From NCBI RefSeq assembly GCF_000003815.2, contig NC_049982.1, positions 11,100,175-11,164,174 of the forward strand: 64,000 nucleotides of DNA, given 5' to 3'. The DNA is from Branchiostoma floridae. Lineage: Eukaryota > Chordata > Leptocardii > Amphioxiformes > Branchiostomatidae. Under the pieces are notes generated by a model. It worked only from the letters and a program-made list of their open reading frames with translations, made no database searches and was not told the origin of the DNA. Positions within the stretch are counted from its first letter, which is position 1, and each line of letters opens with the position of its first letter. Positions 1 through 12,394 of the stretch are shown here, piece after piece. Both the position numbers and the translations under genes were made by a program.

Positions 1-671
1 CCCATTGGCCTGGGATTTTCTTTATGTAACCTTAAGATAAGGGATAGTCTAAGCGAAGCAGAGCGACTTTTCATATTTAAGTTCAGTTTAATTGTTATAA
101 GAAAAGCCAAATATCTTATGCAATGTCACGTAAAAGTAATTTGCCAATTTCATATAAACTGATTCATTGAAATAATGTACCTATAATCATCAATTTCTGT
201 CAAATAAGAACGATTGGTCATGGTGGGTTAAAGAGGCAAAATGAATCAACTTTGAATTATGAATTTATAATCTCTTTATCAAGGAATCGATATCTTAATA
301 ATAATCGGGGGACACTGTTTTAATAAGATCAATGGTTATTATCTTATAGGGACATTGATGTATGGGAAGACCTACAATCAATTGCAATCAGCAATCGACA
401 ATCACATTAAGAAAGACTCTGCTTGTTTACCTTAAGTAAATTAAGAAGAATGATCTGAACTCTTTCATAGAAAAAGTTTTTGAATGATAAAACAAGTTCT
501 TTAGAGCGATGCTTTAACTAAAATATTATGCTGCCAGGGAGATTTAAAACCTCATCAGCTCATGACCTGACGTTACATACGTACAGTAGCAATAAAAAGT
601 AACATTTTCAATGTTTTGTCAAAGAAAATCTTGAAGCTGTGAAATATCCATAGCTTACTGATTTAACAAAG

Positions 672-850
672 GACAATGGCGCCGTGTTGAGCTTTCGACT
701 CGGAATCTAGAAGTCCCGAGTTCGATACCCGCCGTTCCCCCGAGTTCGTGTCCTTGAGAAAGACACTTCACATGATCTTCCTCACTTCACTCTGGTGGTG
801 TAAAAATGGGTACCTGACTTCGGTCGGGAGATTCTGTTTGTACTGTGTAT
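672..850 (+). mobile_element. tRNA-derived SINE remnant
   Basis: The segment holds a B-box-like GAGTTCGATACCC preceded by a tRNA-like arm (GAGCTTTCGACTCGGAATC). It is followed by a non-tRNA tail (GTGTCCTTGAGAAAGACAC, then GGGTACCTGACTTCGG) of the type common in SINEs of marine invertebrates. No cloverleaf of a functional tRNA can be closed. It lies in the intron downstream of exon 3 of the CTHRC1-like gene. Ends are approximate. Confidence 0.55.
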
Positions 851-982
851 GTGGTGCGTATGTGGCACTGTTAATATAACATAAGTTACTAACTTGAGTG
901 CCGTGCCACATTGTCCTCGTCTGTCCAAAAAGCAAATATGCCCCTAACAACCCATGCCCAGTTGAGCAGCTTCTGATCTTAC

Positions 983-3900
983 TTGAATGACTCCCACGTC
1001 TGCCCCGTTGTTGAGGTTGGGCCAGCTGCACTGCTTCCAGTTCATAGTCGATGCCTTGGTACAGGAGCACTTCCCCGGGGTGCCGCGGTCTCCCTTATCC
1101 CCCTTCGGTCCCAGCGGACCCACCTCGCCCTACCGATATGAAGTTATCTTAGTGACAAGCAGTTACTTTGTTAGGAAAACGGTTACAGTTGATTACTGTT
1201 GATCATATTGTAAGCTTGCTGACTTATATTTCAGGATGCATTACGAACTACGATGTATCATGGACAACATAATTGAGATACACAAGAAGCTGCCTCGCAA
1301 CACACGATGCATTTACTATTGCCTGCATTTAGAGTCCATTCCAAGACACCATGCGGATGTTTGTTGCCATTGTTTAGAATTGATTTTAAAGTTTTGTAAT
1401 TATATGTCTAGGACATTTGATACTTCAGAAATATTTTTAACACTGTTTCAACTTCAACTTAATTTTCCCTGGTCGTGTAAAACTTTGGAAATATTCATGG
1501 TGTGGAATTTTTTGTAAATATTTGTAAATGTGAAATAATCACAGAGAGGTTTCACAATTATTCTAAATAAAGATATTTTTGTAAAGTTACTTTCAAAATG
1601 TTTCTAAAATATTCAAAGAAATTCAAATAAATGAGTATTTTCTTAGTCAATTTTTTTTAAATAATTTAATTATTGTGGTTCAGATATTCTTTTATTCAAA
1701 ATAATTCAGACTAATTATAAATATCGCCTAAAAACCTCATGGTGTCTTGGAATGGACTCTAGTTTGTTTCAAAATTTCAATTCTACACTAAATGCTTCAC
1801 ATCCTGATACAGTGTAGTGAAATCTGATTTGTCTTACAATGAAAGTGCCGTAAACTTACTGTAAAGTGATGCGGAATGACATCATCACACTTACCTTCCC
1901 GCCATCCCTTCCCGGTTGTCCATGCGCGCCTGGTATCCCAGGAGTCCCAGGGATGCCATTTAACCCGGATGAACACCTGTCTTCATTTCCGTTGGGCATC
2001 ATGTTGTTGTTGTTCTGATAGGGTACACTGTTGAGCTGCGGTGCCAAGAAGAGAAGGTAGTATTTACACTCTATTCGTTTCGGATACGATCTGTTTGATA
2101 TGTCATAAACTTCGGTGAAATTCCGTCATGAAAATAATTCTTCTACTTAGTAATATGACTTAATTAGCTAGCTTCCACATGATACGAAAAGAGTTTAAAC
2201 ATCACAAATCAAAACTCCCGCATATACACCTCCCTATAGACAGCAGCCTGAGTAGTCTAGCACTTTGTATGAATACATCAACATGCAGTATTACTGGGCC
2301 AGCATGATAATGATAACCACTGTCGACAATATAAAGCAAGATTAAATGCAGCTGCGGGACATTCCAGAGGCTGCAGATGCAGAAACCAGTGGGTGATGAT
2401 GAAGTTTGCTGCACCGCTCCTAACTGACTCCCACCCACTCCATCATCTATCGCCTATCAGCCCAGATATAAAGTGCTGCTCTTTATAACTGATACCTGAG
2501 ACAGAATATCCATCACGGTCTTACCGAGGGGGGACGTAAAGGTCAACACCTAATAAGGCTTGTGAGTGAGTGCTTGCCTCGTCCTCCCCGCGATGGGAAT
2601 CCAGCACCTCGGTCTCCAATTACGGCATCATGTTCCTTACCAGAACCCATCAATCCGCTACAAGCACAAAAGCGCCCAGGAACAGTTCGCTTGGCCTTGA
2701 TTGTATATAATATATATAGGGTAGCTTGTCTTTAATCAGGGGTGGATTATACTGTTTAAGACCCTAATCCGTTAAGCCTGATCTCAGAGGTCCCGGAATA
2801 AAAGATTATGGATTAACTGAAGGACTGTGAGACAGCTTCCATTTACTTTCTGTTTTGTATTGGCGAGCGGACACGGCACCTCGTGCATGCTGCACATTAG
2901 GGCAATCTTTTGATGGTACTAATTTCAAAAGACGCACTAAAAAAGATGCACTGTGTAAGTCTCAGAGTTGACAGACGTGACCACAGTGGATATATTGCAG
3001 GTCATCATTATAAATATTCTAAGTGCTCTGAATGGCCCCTCATTTCCCCAACATGCTCGTTTGGTAATTCCCCTCCGGTCCTTTGCGAATAACATAATTG
3101 GCCATTTACAGTCGGCTGTAATAATTTATCAGCCATAAATTAGCCCAGGTCGGCCCTTTGGGGCTCTACCGCTCACTCCCAGGATGAAAACCCAGGATAA
3201 CTCACCAATAACTGCTCTGCTTATATTAAGAGAAGATGAGCATATTGGCATCCAGTTGGAAGAGAGGGTCTCTGAAGACATCACTGTGTCGTAAATTTTT
3301 GAGCTGTTATGGCCATGCTCCTATTAACCCTAATTCCCTTCATCAGTGATATGTGAATCGCCCGGTAAATCACATATTCTTATCGAGCTGAAAAGGAAAT
3401 TGATGCCCTTCGTGAAGATCCATCCGTGACAAATGTTCCCTGTAATAGAGACAGCGCCTTTTGTAACGCGTGGGGCGTTTTGTCCGCTTGAAAAGAGTCA
3501 TCATCCGTGAAAGGTCACCAGGGCGTACTGTTCACTGGAGAACTTTACAAGCAAATGCCACCACAGAACGGTGTAGGCGAAATTCTATCAATGATTCATG
3601 TTTGTTATGGAGAGGTGAATAGAAGACATCTGTATCTGGGCATCAATAATTCTTTTTGATGTTATTTATTAATGATGTAATTGTGATGTAATTGTAAGCA
3701 CTTCTTAAACGTAGATCAATATTGTACTTACAGAATGGAAGCAGCCACCACAACGTGTCAAGCTCACAGACATTTCAATAAAATGTATTTCAACCCATTG
3801 TTTGTAATATCATCGTTTACAGGTTAGAGGTGGACAGAATGAATAACGAGATGATTTCGTGTCGCCGAATGCCAAATCAGTATTAGTTCAGCGACAATGC

Positions 3901-6900
3901 GGTAAATATAACCATAAAGATATCGTAACTAACTTTATTGCCATGGGTAGTAAGATACTCTTTCAGTTAAAAGGAAATCAAATCTACAAACTCTCCCTAT
4001 GATCTATTTTACAACTTCATGTTGTAATCAAAGCATAAGTGTTATTGACTGACCTCCTTGAAGACTGATACTGCGCAGCTGAGACGCCCTAAAAACCTGT
4101 TTCCCTGAAGGAAGTTGTGTGAAGCACTGCTCTTCCCGGCAACTGACACCCAGGTGGCAATGCTGCGCGCACATTCAACATTACAGAACCAATGATTAGT
4201 AGGCGTTAATTACATTAAAGCATTGATAATCAAACTGGAGTATCATCGTATTCTACCAGAAAATGTTTTGGGGTGCATTAACCATGTGTATACATTTCAT
4301 TTCTACTCAATAAATCTAATATAAAACAATCTGTAAAATTTGATCTTGCCAGTGCGGCTTAGCAACAAGCAGTACACTGCACGTATCAAAACCCTCAATT
4401 GTCTGTATATTTTTCTAGACATAAAATCCACCGACAAAAGTGTAGTTATAAATCTTAAGTACCCAAATGTAGAGATGTGCCAATCATGGGTATTTTCACA
4501 GCAGCTAGTGAAAAAAATAAAAACTTAGGAGACAGTTTTATGGGCAAAAGGCCAACATCATGTATACGACTGAATATCGGATCGCTATCACATATGAAGT
4601 AAAGGTGGTATTCCTAAATGTGCACTATTCACACACATTTCTCAAACGATGTTGTTTTCAGAAAGTTAAAGAAATTGTGAAAAGAAATCATCTAGAAACA
4701 TCAATCAAGACGGTTTGCAGATTTGGAACAAAGCAATATGACGCCGGTAACTGGAGGCGATGGGCCAATAGAGTACCGCCTTAAACAGCTTTTCAAAATG
4801 TAGCTGGAGTTAATTTCTTTTGGAAAATATCAAGCAAGACCGAGTTATTCGTCTTGTTCTTCTATAATGCCGGCGATATGGCACACGTTTCTGTAGACTC
4901 CTGCCATGGTCGAAACTATCTAGATGGGACATAACTAATACAACGTCTGGTAATATCTTCATCAATTTTTTTTTTCAGTGTACAAACCGCCTAAAATAAA
5001 TCATAATGGTAAAATATAATGGTAAATCACTTGCTTTTGGGAAGTTTCAAACGATTTGGTGGCAGGACAATTGCTCGAAGAACTTTTCCAAATCAGATAA
5101 TGTATTTTGCGGCAAAAAGCAGTGATCAGATCAAGAGATGTGAGCGCCAAACTCAATCAAAATATCCTGGACACCAAAATCTAGTTATGCAAAGATGATC
5201 TAACCCATAGACAAATTGTAATGGCTAGCTGGTATCTAATACTGCTTAAATACATTACAAGATGGTGATACGTATTGAGCAAAAACAGGACCGATGGATG
5301 TCTAACCTGATGGTACGGGTCGGAGAAGAGTGCCAGTCGGGTGCCAGTGGCGGCGGGAAGAGCAGCACAGAGCTTTGTTTGCCACCCCAGCCTTTATATG
5401 TACCGCTTGGAACGCGCACGTAATGCAGATGGAGGGGCTGTAATATGCTAATTAATCACCTTGTGCGTCACTGTCCATAAACAATGCCAAGCATAATAAC
5501 CCTTAAAGCCACCACAATGAGATAAGGGTTTTATTAGACACTGAGGAATGCTCTGTAGGTCAGAAATGACGGGAAAACGATGATTGGGCTTTATCTTTAG
5601 CCAACAGTTGAAGCTCGTCATAGCTTTAGCAGCTTGCAATGAGCTTGCTACTTCCCGTAAGCCAATGATTTGTGCTGTTGCTCTCTCATCTTCGGATCGG
5701 AAGACTTCGTTCAAGCCAGAGTGATGGTTATGACTAGTCGAATTGCTGATCTCCTGTATTAAACATGACCAAACGGCATCATAACCCTTTATGAGATAAC
5801 AAGTTTGAGAACGGAATAAAGAGAAAGTCATAATTAGGTGCCATTTTACCCATTTTTCTCAATCTAATGGTTTCTGTTTCTATCAAAGTCCATTCTCATA
5901 CATTATTGTCGTGTCTGACATTTTTCCCTGTAAGATACAAGTGAGGAACTGTCAAAATGTCATATTTTCGCCATGCTTACCGTCAGCAGTTTCTCCCCGG
6001 ACTATGTATACCAGTATTGCTCACTGATCTCTGGAGTGTCGTTACCACAGAATTGATTAGATCAGGGAATCATTCCCTCGCTTTGCAAATCAAGTCGTGA
6101 AGATGCAACGCAAGACCGCAAAGCAATTGGGCAGAACATTTGACCTCGGAATCCTTCAACAGTAAAGCAACCACCGTACTTATTCTAAGAGGACATTCGT
6201 CTTGTTGCGTTGTTTGGAGTGCAATGGCAAGGTTTGATAAAGATAGATTTACACAACTGTACAACACGACAGAAACCTATTGCGCCATTTTTCAGCCACT
6301 TTTCTAGGTGATATAGGATATAGAAATGGAAATGTGTTATTATTCCATATCAAACAATTCTCATGTGGTTGTTCATGCTTTGATATAGCAGATGGGTTAC
6401 ATGTGGCATTTATTTGGTAGTCATTTGTTCTCGAAGATGACTGTCGGAACTGTCATTAAAGAAGATAGGACCTCATGTGGGTCCAGAGTCAAATCTTCTA
6501 AAAGAGCGCAGTCGTCGACATTTGCACTGAGCAGCGGTAATAAACTGCCCTCTAAGCAGAGGTTCGGTTCCGTCTGTCTTTGACGTGTGTTTTTTTGCGT
6601 TTTTTATCGGGCTTTCTATTGTTTTCTTTATATAGGTCTCTCGGCCAACATCCGCGGGGCCGAACCTCTGCTTGGAGAGACCAGATATGACTCAGAGTAC
6701 TAATTTTGTAGTGGGGAAAAATGAAGAAAAAATCGAAAACAGTATCGTTTCACAATAATTAATTGCGAAAACAAAAAGACATGCATAATCTTGAAATTTC
6801 TAGCCTTGGCCCACGATCTAAAATGACTTATCTTTTTCCAATATCTGATATTACACTTTGTGAAATTGAAATTGATGAGTGCAGTCCATTCATGTAATTG

Positions 6901-9900
6901 AAAGTCAGTGCAATGTCATTTCTGTACAGTTCTTCCCCAGCTGCAATTTCTGCTGCCTGGATTTTCAGCCGAAAGAATCAATCATTACCAAAGTGCATCG
7001 GACCCAAAGGACCATGCAATATCGTTTTATTCGATATGAAACTATTTGTAAACCGTTTATAAAACCCGTCGGAAATTACAGTTTACCTTTGCTTCAGAAC
7101 AGTTTATCAAAGGTCATTCTCGATCTCAAGTGTAACATTTACATGAGGATACTTTCTTATCAACACTTTCGTCATGCATCACACTGAGAAGATGATCTTC
7201 TACAGATAGCTGAGGGTGAAGCAGCTATAAGAATCGCAGGGACATTTTCTTAGTTTTTTACTATTCCATTACATAGCAGTTTTTCCTTCTTTTTAATTAG
7301 GTGACATGGCGAAATAGAAAGCAGATTGTAAAACATTATATGCATATTTCAGAATATCGTTAGATTTAGCAACTATGACAATGTATATATTGTATATAAC
7401 GTTACATAAATGATTGTATTTTAGTAATACTGAAGCCCAATGTTAGCCTTCAATTTTTATTGACTAGAATTTTCTAGCTTAAAGTATCATTTTGTACTTC
7501 TATTTTTTTCTAAGTTGATCACATAGAAGTCGCTACATTTGTTTGTTTGTTTTATGTATGACTTCTACTTCTACAATGTACTTGCTATGTGATCACATAT
7601 CACTACTTCCACCTATCACATATTACTACTTACATATCTTCCAAACTGTTCTGACCATTTGCCATATTTGTAAAATTCAAGACACCCTGTCTTACTAATG
7701 TCCGCTGAGGGGAGTGCCGGTCATCAGGATCAGCCAGTTTCATTACTGCACACCGTGCCTTCCTGACGGAGCACCCCCGTGGTGCTGCAGTTCAGCACGG
7801 GGGCGGGATATTCGGGTTGTCTTATTACTTTATGGCCTAACGATTGTTGCAATACGAAATGGACACAACTATATTTACCGCTAACACTTGACTAGTCGTT
7901 ATAAATCTAGAACGAATCAATAGACTTACGTAACCTGGCCTGATTCCTTTTCCCTCTTGGAATTTTTCCAAGAAATAACCAAGAATTCTAAAGAAGAGCA
8001 TTGGGATCATCTTGGCTTTCATCACAATGATTGATTTGACAGCTCAGTCTCGAATTGATAGAAGATCCCTTACTTCATTTTCTACCTGTCTCAAGGGTCT
8101 GTTATTCAGTCACATGCTTCTTCTAGAGTTGCAATCTGTTAGGGTGCGGTCACATCGTCGTTCGACGTCGTATCTTTTTGATGTCGTACGATTTTAGAGC
8201 AGGATATGACGGAACCAACCACCGACAAGGATTTAAGGTAGCATTATTGGTAACGAGACAGCTGAATTTTGTATAACACGCAACGACAATCTCATGACTC
8301 GGTTTGCGATCGTACAAGGCTCGCACGACGAATGTGACCAGGCGCTTGTTTGTTTGTTTATTTGCACAAGAAAATACACAATAGTAATACAATAGATAAT
8401 GGGATTATAACAGGGGTTATGTAGGCCCTCCTCCTTTGTGCTAAACAAAATTGATCATACTTGAACCAGTTGAACTGTAGGTTTGATTATAATTCATGAA
8501 TTATAAAGTACATGTACAATGTACATAAGAATAATCAAGTAATGAATTAGTAGCATTAGATAAAAACTGAACATGTGAGTCTTCTACAGGGATGATTGGC
8601 TTGGATGATTTATCAGATGGGTTTTCATGGCACTTTTAAACGTTAGAAAAGAGGAGTTTGTTTATTTGAAGGCTGTTTCATATTTGTCACATCTGTATCC
8701 TACAGAACACTGAAGGACTGGGTATTGTGGATTGACAGGACAAAATGTAACATGTAATTATGGTTAACATATGCTCAAATAACAAAGTCCCCCGGTACAG
8801 CTAAAAAGTTTGCCAGACATTGCAACCTAATGCATCACCATGCCTGTCATTGTGTCCAGTCACCCTGGGGAGTCATCCTTCCATTTAATCAACTCTACAT
8901 TGTCCCCATCTATATTGTCACTGCGCCTCATTGTCTAGTCGAGGACATGGTGTTGTCTTCACCGAAATTTATGATAACTGTATCATGGCAAATATAGATG
9001 ATACAGCTGAATGAAATGACAATGTGTCATCTTCGGATTTTATCTCGATAGTCGATCTCAACGTGTCTTTGGAATCAACCAAAAGTCGTATCAAGCTATG
9101 TATTCAAGCATTTGATTGTCCAATAATTGTGAGTGAATTTATATATTATACTCTAGAAAACAATCTTTATCGTCATATATTTATATGATTATCTATTATC
9201 TATTAAGGAAGACATGTACATGCCATAGGGACATAACGCTTTTGTGGAAAGTAAAAAGGAAGAAGAAACACATAGCTTATGCAAACCATATCCAATCTAG
9301 GTGAAACCCATTACAAACACGGTAGGTTTACGACAGGTCAAAGGTCACGGCTGCTTCGACCAAATATGTCTTCCGTATATCATTCTCCCGACGATTGGGT
9401 CTTACCAATACGTTTTTCAACCTCCATGGTCTTACCACTTCATTGAGACGCAAAAGTGCTGATTACCTGTCACAGTGGCTAGTTTGTTCTTGACTGTTGT
9501 TAAGTCTTTTGATACTTTTTCAACTCATACTTGCCAAAGTCATCTCGGATTGCTTGTTGACTGGAGTCGTTGACTGGACTCATGGCCGCGGCGCGATCAT
9601 TTTCAGACGTACTTATATCAGGCACTTGAAATGAGCTTTCGCTAATACCCCTGTCACATTTGGCGAAAATCGATCGGACGACGATTCTGCGCCAGTCGCC
9701 CGAGCCTCGCTTATATTTATAATAGTAAATTTATTGCACAACAATTGTACAAGGTACAAAGTATGGCTTATATGTGACAGGGACGGTTTTCATGTGAAAA
9801 ATACGCGCAACTCTCTGTCAATCTTAAATATGGCCGATCTTCCATGGATACGCTCGAAGATCGTGGATAATGTGACAGGGGTATAAGGTATAACGTAGGC

Positions 9901-10464
9901 GGTATTCCGAAAAGAGAATATAGGACTTGGTTTTAAGTAATGGATGATACGATCTATAAGCTGCACTCTAATACACACATAGAGGTAACAATAAAAACTA
10001 TCATGATGTGTAATAAATCAAGATGAATTTACTTAAGATTGCTGAACCCCTGAGTAAAAGAAACTGCGGTGCAAAATTGACAGAGCTACACTAACTTTTC
10101 CTGGCGGTCAGGTCTGTTACATCTATCGATGCCTGCATCGCAGCCATTGCAAGTGTAGCGTCACATTCTTTAACAACATTTGATAAGATTTAAAGTTTCA
10201 ATTCATACCACTGCGTGACCAGCTGCTGTTTTATGTTTAAGAGAAGAGATTTACAACTGTTACAGTATATAATCCCGATCACTTTCCTCTAACTGAGCAT
10301 TGCACTTAACCCCAGACACAGGATGGGCGTGGTCGACTCCTTGCTCCCGATGTGTGCCCACACAAATGAAAAGAATGAACCGGATTACCAACCTGCGCAG
10401 AGATGTGCAGACAGCCCAGCGACAGGATGAAAACTCCCGCGAAATTGCCCGCCGATGACTTCAT
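983..10464 (-). CDS. CTHRC1: CTHRC1-like secreted collagen-triple-helix protein, 5' three exons (partial)
   Basis: Three minus-strand exons in agreeing phase 0. Exon 1 (10464-10393) begins MKSSAGNFAG and encodes a 24-residue signal peptide. Exon 2 (2035-1895) begins LNSVPYQ, has a short Asn run, then starts the collagen repeat (GLNGIPGTPGIPG). Exon 3 (1129-983) continues the Gly-X-Y repeat (GEVGPLGPKGDKGDRG) and passes into the conserved KQCSWPNLNNGADVG segment, matching the KQCSW..LN.G region after the triple helix in vertebrate CTHRC1. Donors and acceptors are canonical. CTHRC1 is a secreted glycoprotein linked to matrix remodelling and Wnt/PCP signalling; that role is inherited from the family. 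The Cys-rich C-terminal domain should follow on one or more exons left of position 983 and is not seen in bases 1-982. Use of exon 1 across an 8.4 kb intron is inferred from phase, signal peptide and TATA box. Exons 2 and 3 are near certain. Confidence 0.8.
1332..1759. mobile_element. MITE copy 1, TIR GAGTCCATTCCAAGACACC, TA target duplication
   Basis: A 428 bp element ends in a near-perfect inverted repeat of at least 22 bp starting GAGTCCATTCCAAGACACC. It is flanked by TA on both sides, as in Tc1/mariner-type non-autonomous elements. The interior is AT-rich without a transposase. It sits in the 1130-1894 intron of the CTHRC1-like gene. A longer relative is at 36641-37336. Confidence 0.85.
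6550..6679. repeat. Foldback repeat family A, truncated copy
   Basis: It begins CTCTAAGCAGAGGTTCGG and ends CCGAACCTCTGCTTGGAGAG, so the ends are inverted repeats. The left arm continues as ATCGGGCTTTCTATTG, as in the longer copy at 17291-17501, but most of the right arm is missing. Confidence 0.7.
8144..8346. mobile_element. Short TIR element (GGTCACAT..GTCGT ends)
   Basis: The left end reads GCGGTCACATCGTCGTTCG. The right end, reverse-complemented, reads CTGGTCACATTCGTCGTGCG. The TIR is imperfect over about 20 bases and the interior is non-coding. It lies in the first intron of the CTHRC1-like gene. Confidence 0.6.
9645..9884. mobile_element. Short TIR element with ATACCCCTGTCACATT ends
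   Basis: A 240 bp segment is bounded by a perfect 16 bp inverted repeat ATACCCCTGTCACATT. An internal TGTGACAGGGACGG resembles another end, so the element may itself be composite. It has no coding capacity. Confidence 0.65.
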
Positions 10465-12394
10465 CTCTTTGGTGTGTGTTTGCGTGGGTGGACTGCAGCC
10501 GACAAGGTATATAAGGCCACCGAAAATCACTCTCACTCTCGGCGATGTCTTCCGCCCCACTTAACGGTGCTGTCGCTTTTCCTCCTCCCAAAATTTATTA
10601 CCGGGCTGTCGATTTCACTCGTCCAATCCATACATCGTATTAATTTGACCAAAGCTTTATTGCTTTATGTATGGGCGACCGCCGGTTTAATATGAAATGG
10701 ACTCATTGGAAAATTAAATTGGCACGGGACAGTTTGTGGTGTAACCGGGTTTGAGTTGACCGCTTCTGTATCGATGAAACAGGCTTTGGTCACTCCTCTA
10801 CATGTCCTGGCTCTGAACTAATGTCTGCAAAGTGCTTTGGAGTGTCCTATATCGCCGTTTCAGGTTCATCATGAGATGGGTGTGCGGGCAGCTTGCCAAG
10901 AATCCGCTGAGTAAGCGAACTGCGGGGCTGCATTCCTCTCCGCATCATTCTATTATTACCGATTTCCATTAGTCCGTGCGGAACTAGAATGCATTAATTA
11001 ATCCCGTAATCTAATAAGACTGGTATGTAAATTTCGGGCGTCCTTTTCTTATAAAATTCGTATCCGCTTTCACTTTGCATGATGAAGATGAAATGCACAT
11101 GACGCGAAGAGCCACTGTATACAATGCCACTTTTTTTGTGATTATTACAACAGACGTTTTACCATGAAATGTTCTGAAATAAAAGTCTTACAACTAGATT
11201 ATTTTCAGTTCTAAGCTCATGGAGAACCTTTGGAAATATTCAATCTTAAGAAACCACGTTTGACCCCATATAGGATAGCTGTAATGCATCATATCGTAAC
11301 TATTTACGCATAATGACATGATTTGATTCGGCAATATACTACAATAACAATGTACTTCGAATCTATTGTTTTGTTACATTGAGAAAGTATATAACCAAAC
11401 TTTACTAAATTGTACATAAACAAGAACAAGAAGATATGTATTTTGTATAGCAGATTGTTTCCGACCACGGAATATTGACGGCATTGAATCTAGCTTAAAC
11501 CCACTCTGCCAGGATCTGATACCAATCACAAAGCTGAAATCAATACATATTTAGCATCAGTCAGCCCTGTGGGGATTCCGTACGTTTCTGGTGAACCACA
11601 TGTCAACCTGACGGCCACGAACTGTGCGCACTTCTTCCCGGTCATACTTGTAAATAACGGATCGCTGGCAGAGTTTTAATCATATCCACATACTCCAAGG
11701 AGAGTATCATGTGCCAAGCAAAACAACTCTCAAAAGATTACAAGGGAAGCGTTCTGCGAAATTAAGTATTAGCTGATTCGATGTTTTAGCTGTAAATTCA
11801 GTTAGAACGCCTTTATTTCTGCGCAGCTACACAATCTGTACACGATTATTGTGTTGACAGTCTATGGCCATATTTGAACTTTTAAGACTTAAAAGTGTTT
11901 ACTTTTACACAGTACGTACGGCAGCATGCTACTAATCAGTTGAAGTGATATCGCTGAGTCACCTGGAAGGCTGTACAACAAATGTTGAATAACACAGAGG
12001 AAACAATGATACAAGCTTAAGTGCAATCTTTTATTCAGCGGTTGTACATACATACAAAGTAAGTATGAACTTGCGTAATGATAGCTCAAAACTTTCAGCC
12101 ATAAATCTATACGGCTATAGTTTGACATAATTGATAAAGTATATGATTTCCCTTTCGACCATCTTTAACAAGTATTTGTTTCTTTGATGACATTTTCTCT
12201 CGCCGTTCTCTATCACAATTTAAAAAATTGCTTATGGCAAGTTACTTTGTTTTCCCTGAGTTCATGATTCTTTTAGCTTTATATAGACATATTCTTGTTC
12301 AAGGATGCACCATGCAAAAGCGCAATTACACATATGCCTATATTTAGAAAATCATGACCTCTGAATTCATCTAACATTAACAGGCCGAGTAATA
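10465..12394. other. Intergenic, CTHRC1-like promoter side to NAT16-like 3' end
   Basis: The right part is the 3' flank of the NAT16-like gene. No exon, RNA gene or clear repeat was recognised. The small ORFs here look like chance. Confidence 0.5.
10505..10516 (-). promoter_or_regulatory. TATA-like element upstream of the CTHRC1-like first exon
   Basis: Read on the minus strand the bases are CCTTATATACC, about 45 bases before the ATG at 10464. The spacing fits a TATA box with a very short 5' UTR. This is a position and motif argument only. Confidence 0.35.

Larger units (their letters stand above)
2036..10392. other. Large first intron of the CTHRC1-like gene
   Basis: No convincing coding exon was recognised in these 8.4 kb. 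Open frames such as 5448-5831 (minus) and 6879-7187 (plus) lack splice context and family resemblance. The stretch carries three short TIR elements (6550-6679, 8144-8346, 9645-9884). Minus-strand bases 5402-5391 read TACATATAAAGG, a good TATA box, with a potential donor at 5306-5305 (CATCAG|gttaga). That could be an alternative non-coding first exon. Confidence 0.5.

Noticed and set aside
672-850. A functional tRNA gene
   Set aside because: Only B-box similarity is present; stems do not pair and a SINE-type tail follows.
1-982. C-terminal exon of the CTHRC1-like gene
   Set aside because: Searched on the minus strand for the Cys-rich domain after VGVIQ; nothing similar seen, only a SINE remnant and AT-rich sequence.
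4075-4160. Minus-strand stretch open for 36 codons with three cysteines (CHLGVSCREEQCF) ending in a donor-like gtcagt
   Set aside because: The acceptor has no pyrimidine tract, the phase does not match the CTHRC1-like exons, and 36 open codons are likely by chance.
5448-5831. 127-codon minus-strand ORF
   Set aside because: No family resemblance, no splice or promoter context, and ordinary base composition; it lies inside the CTHRC1-like intron.
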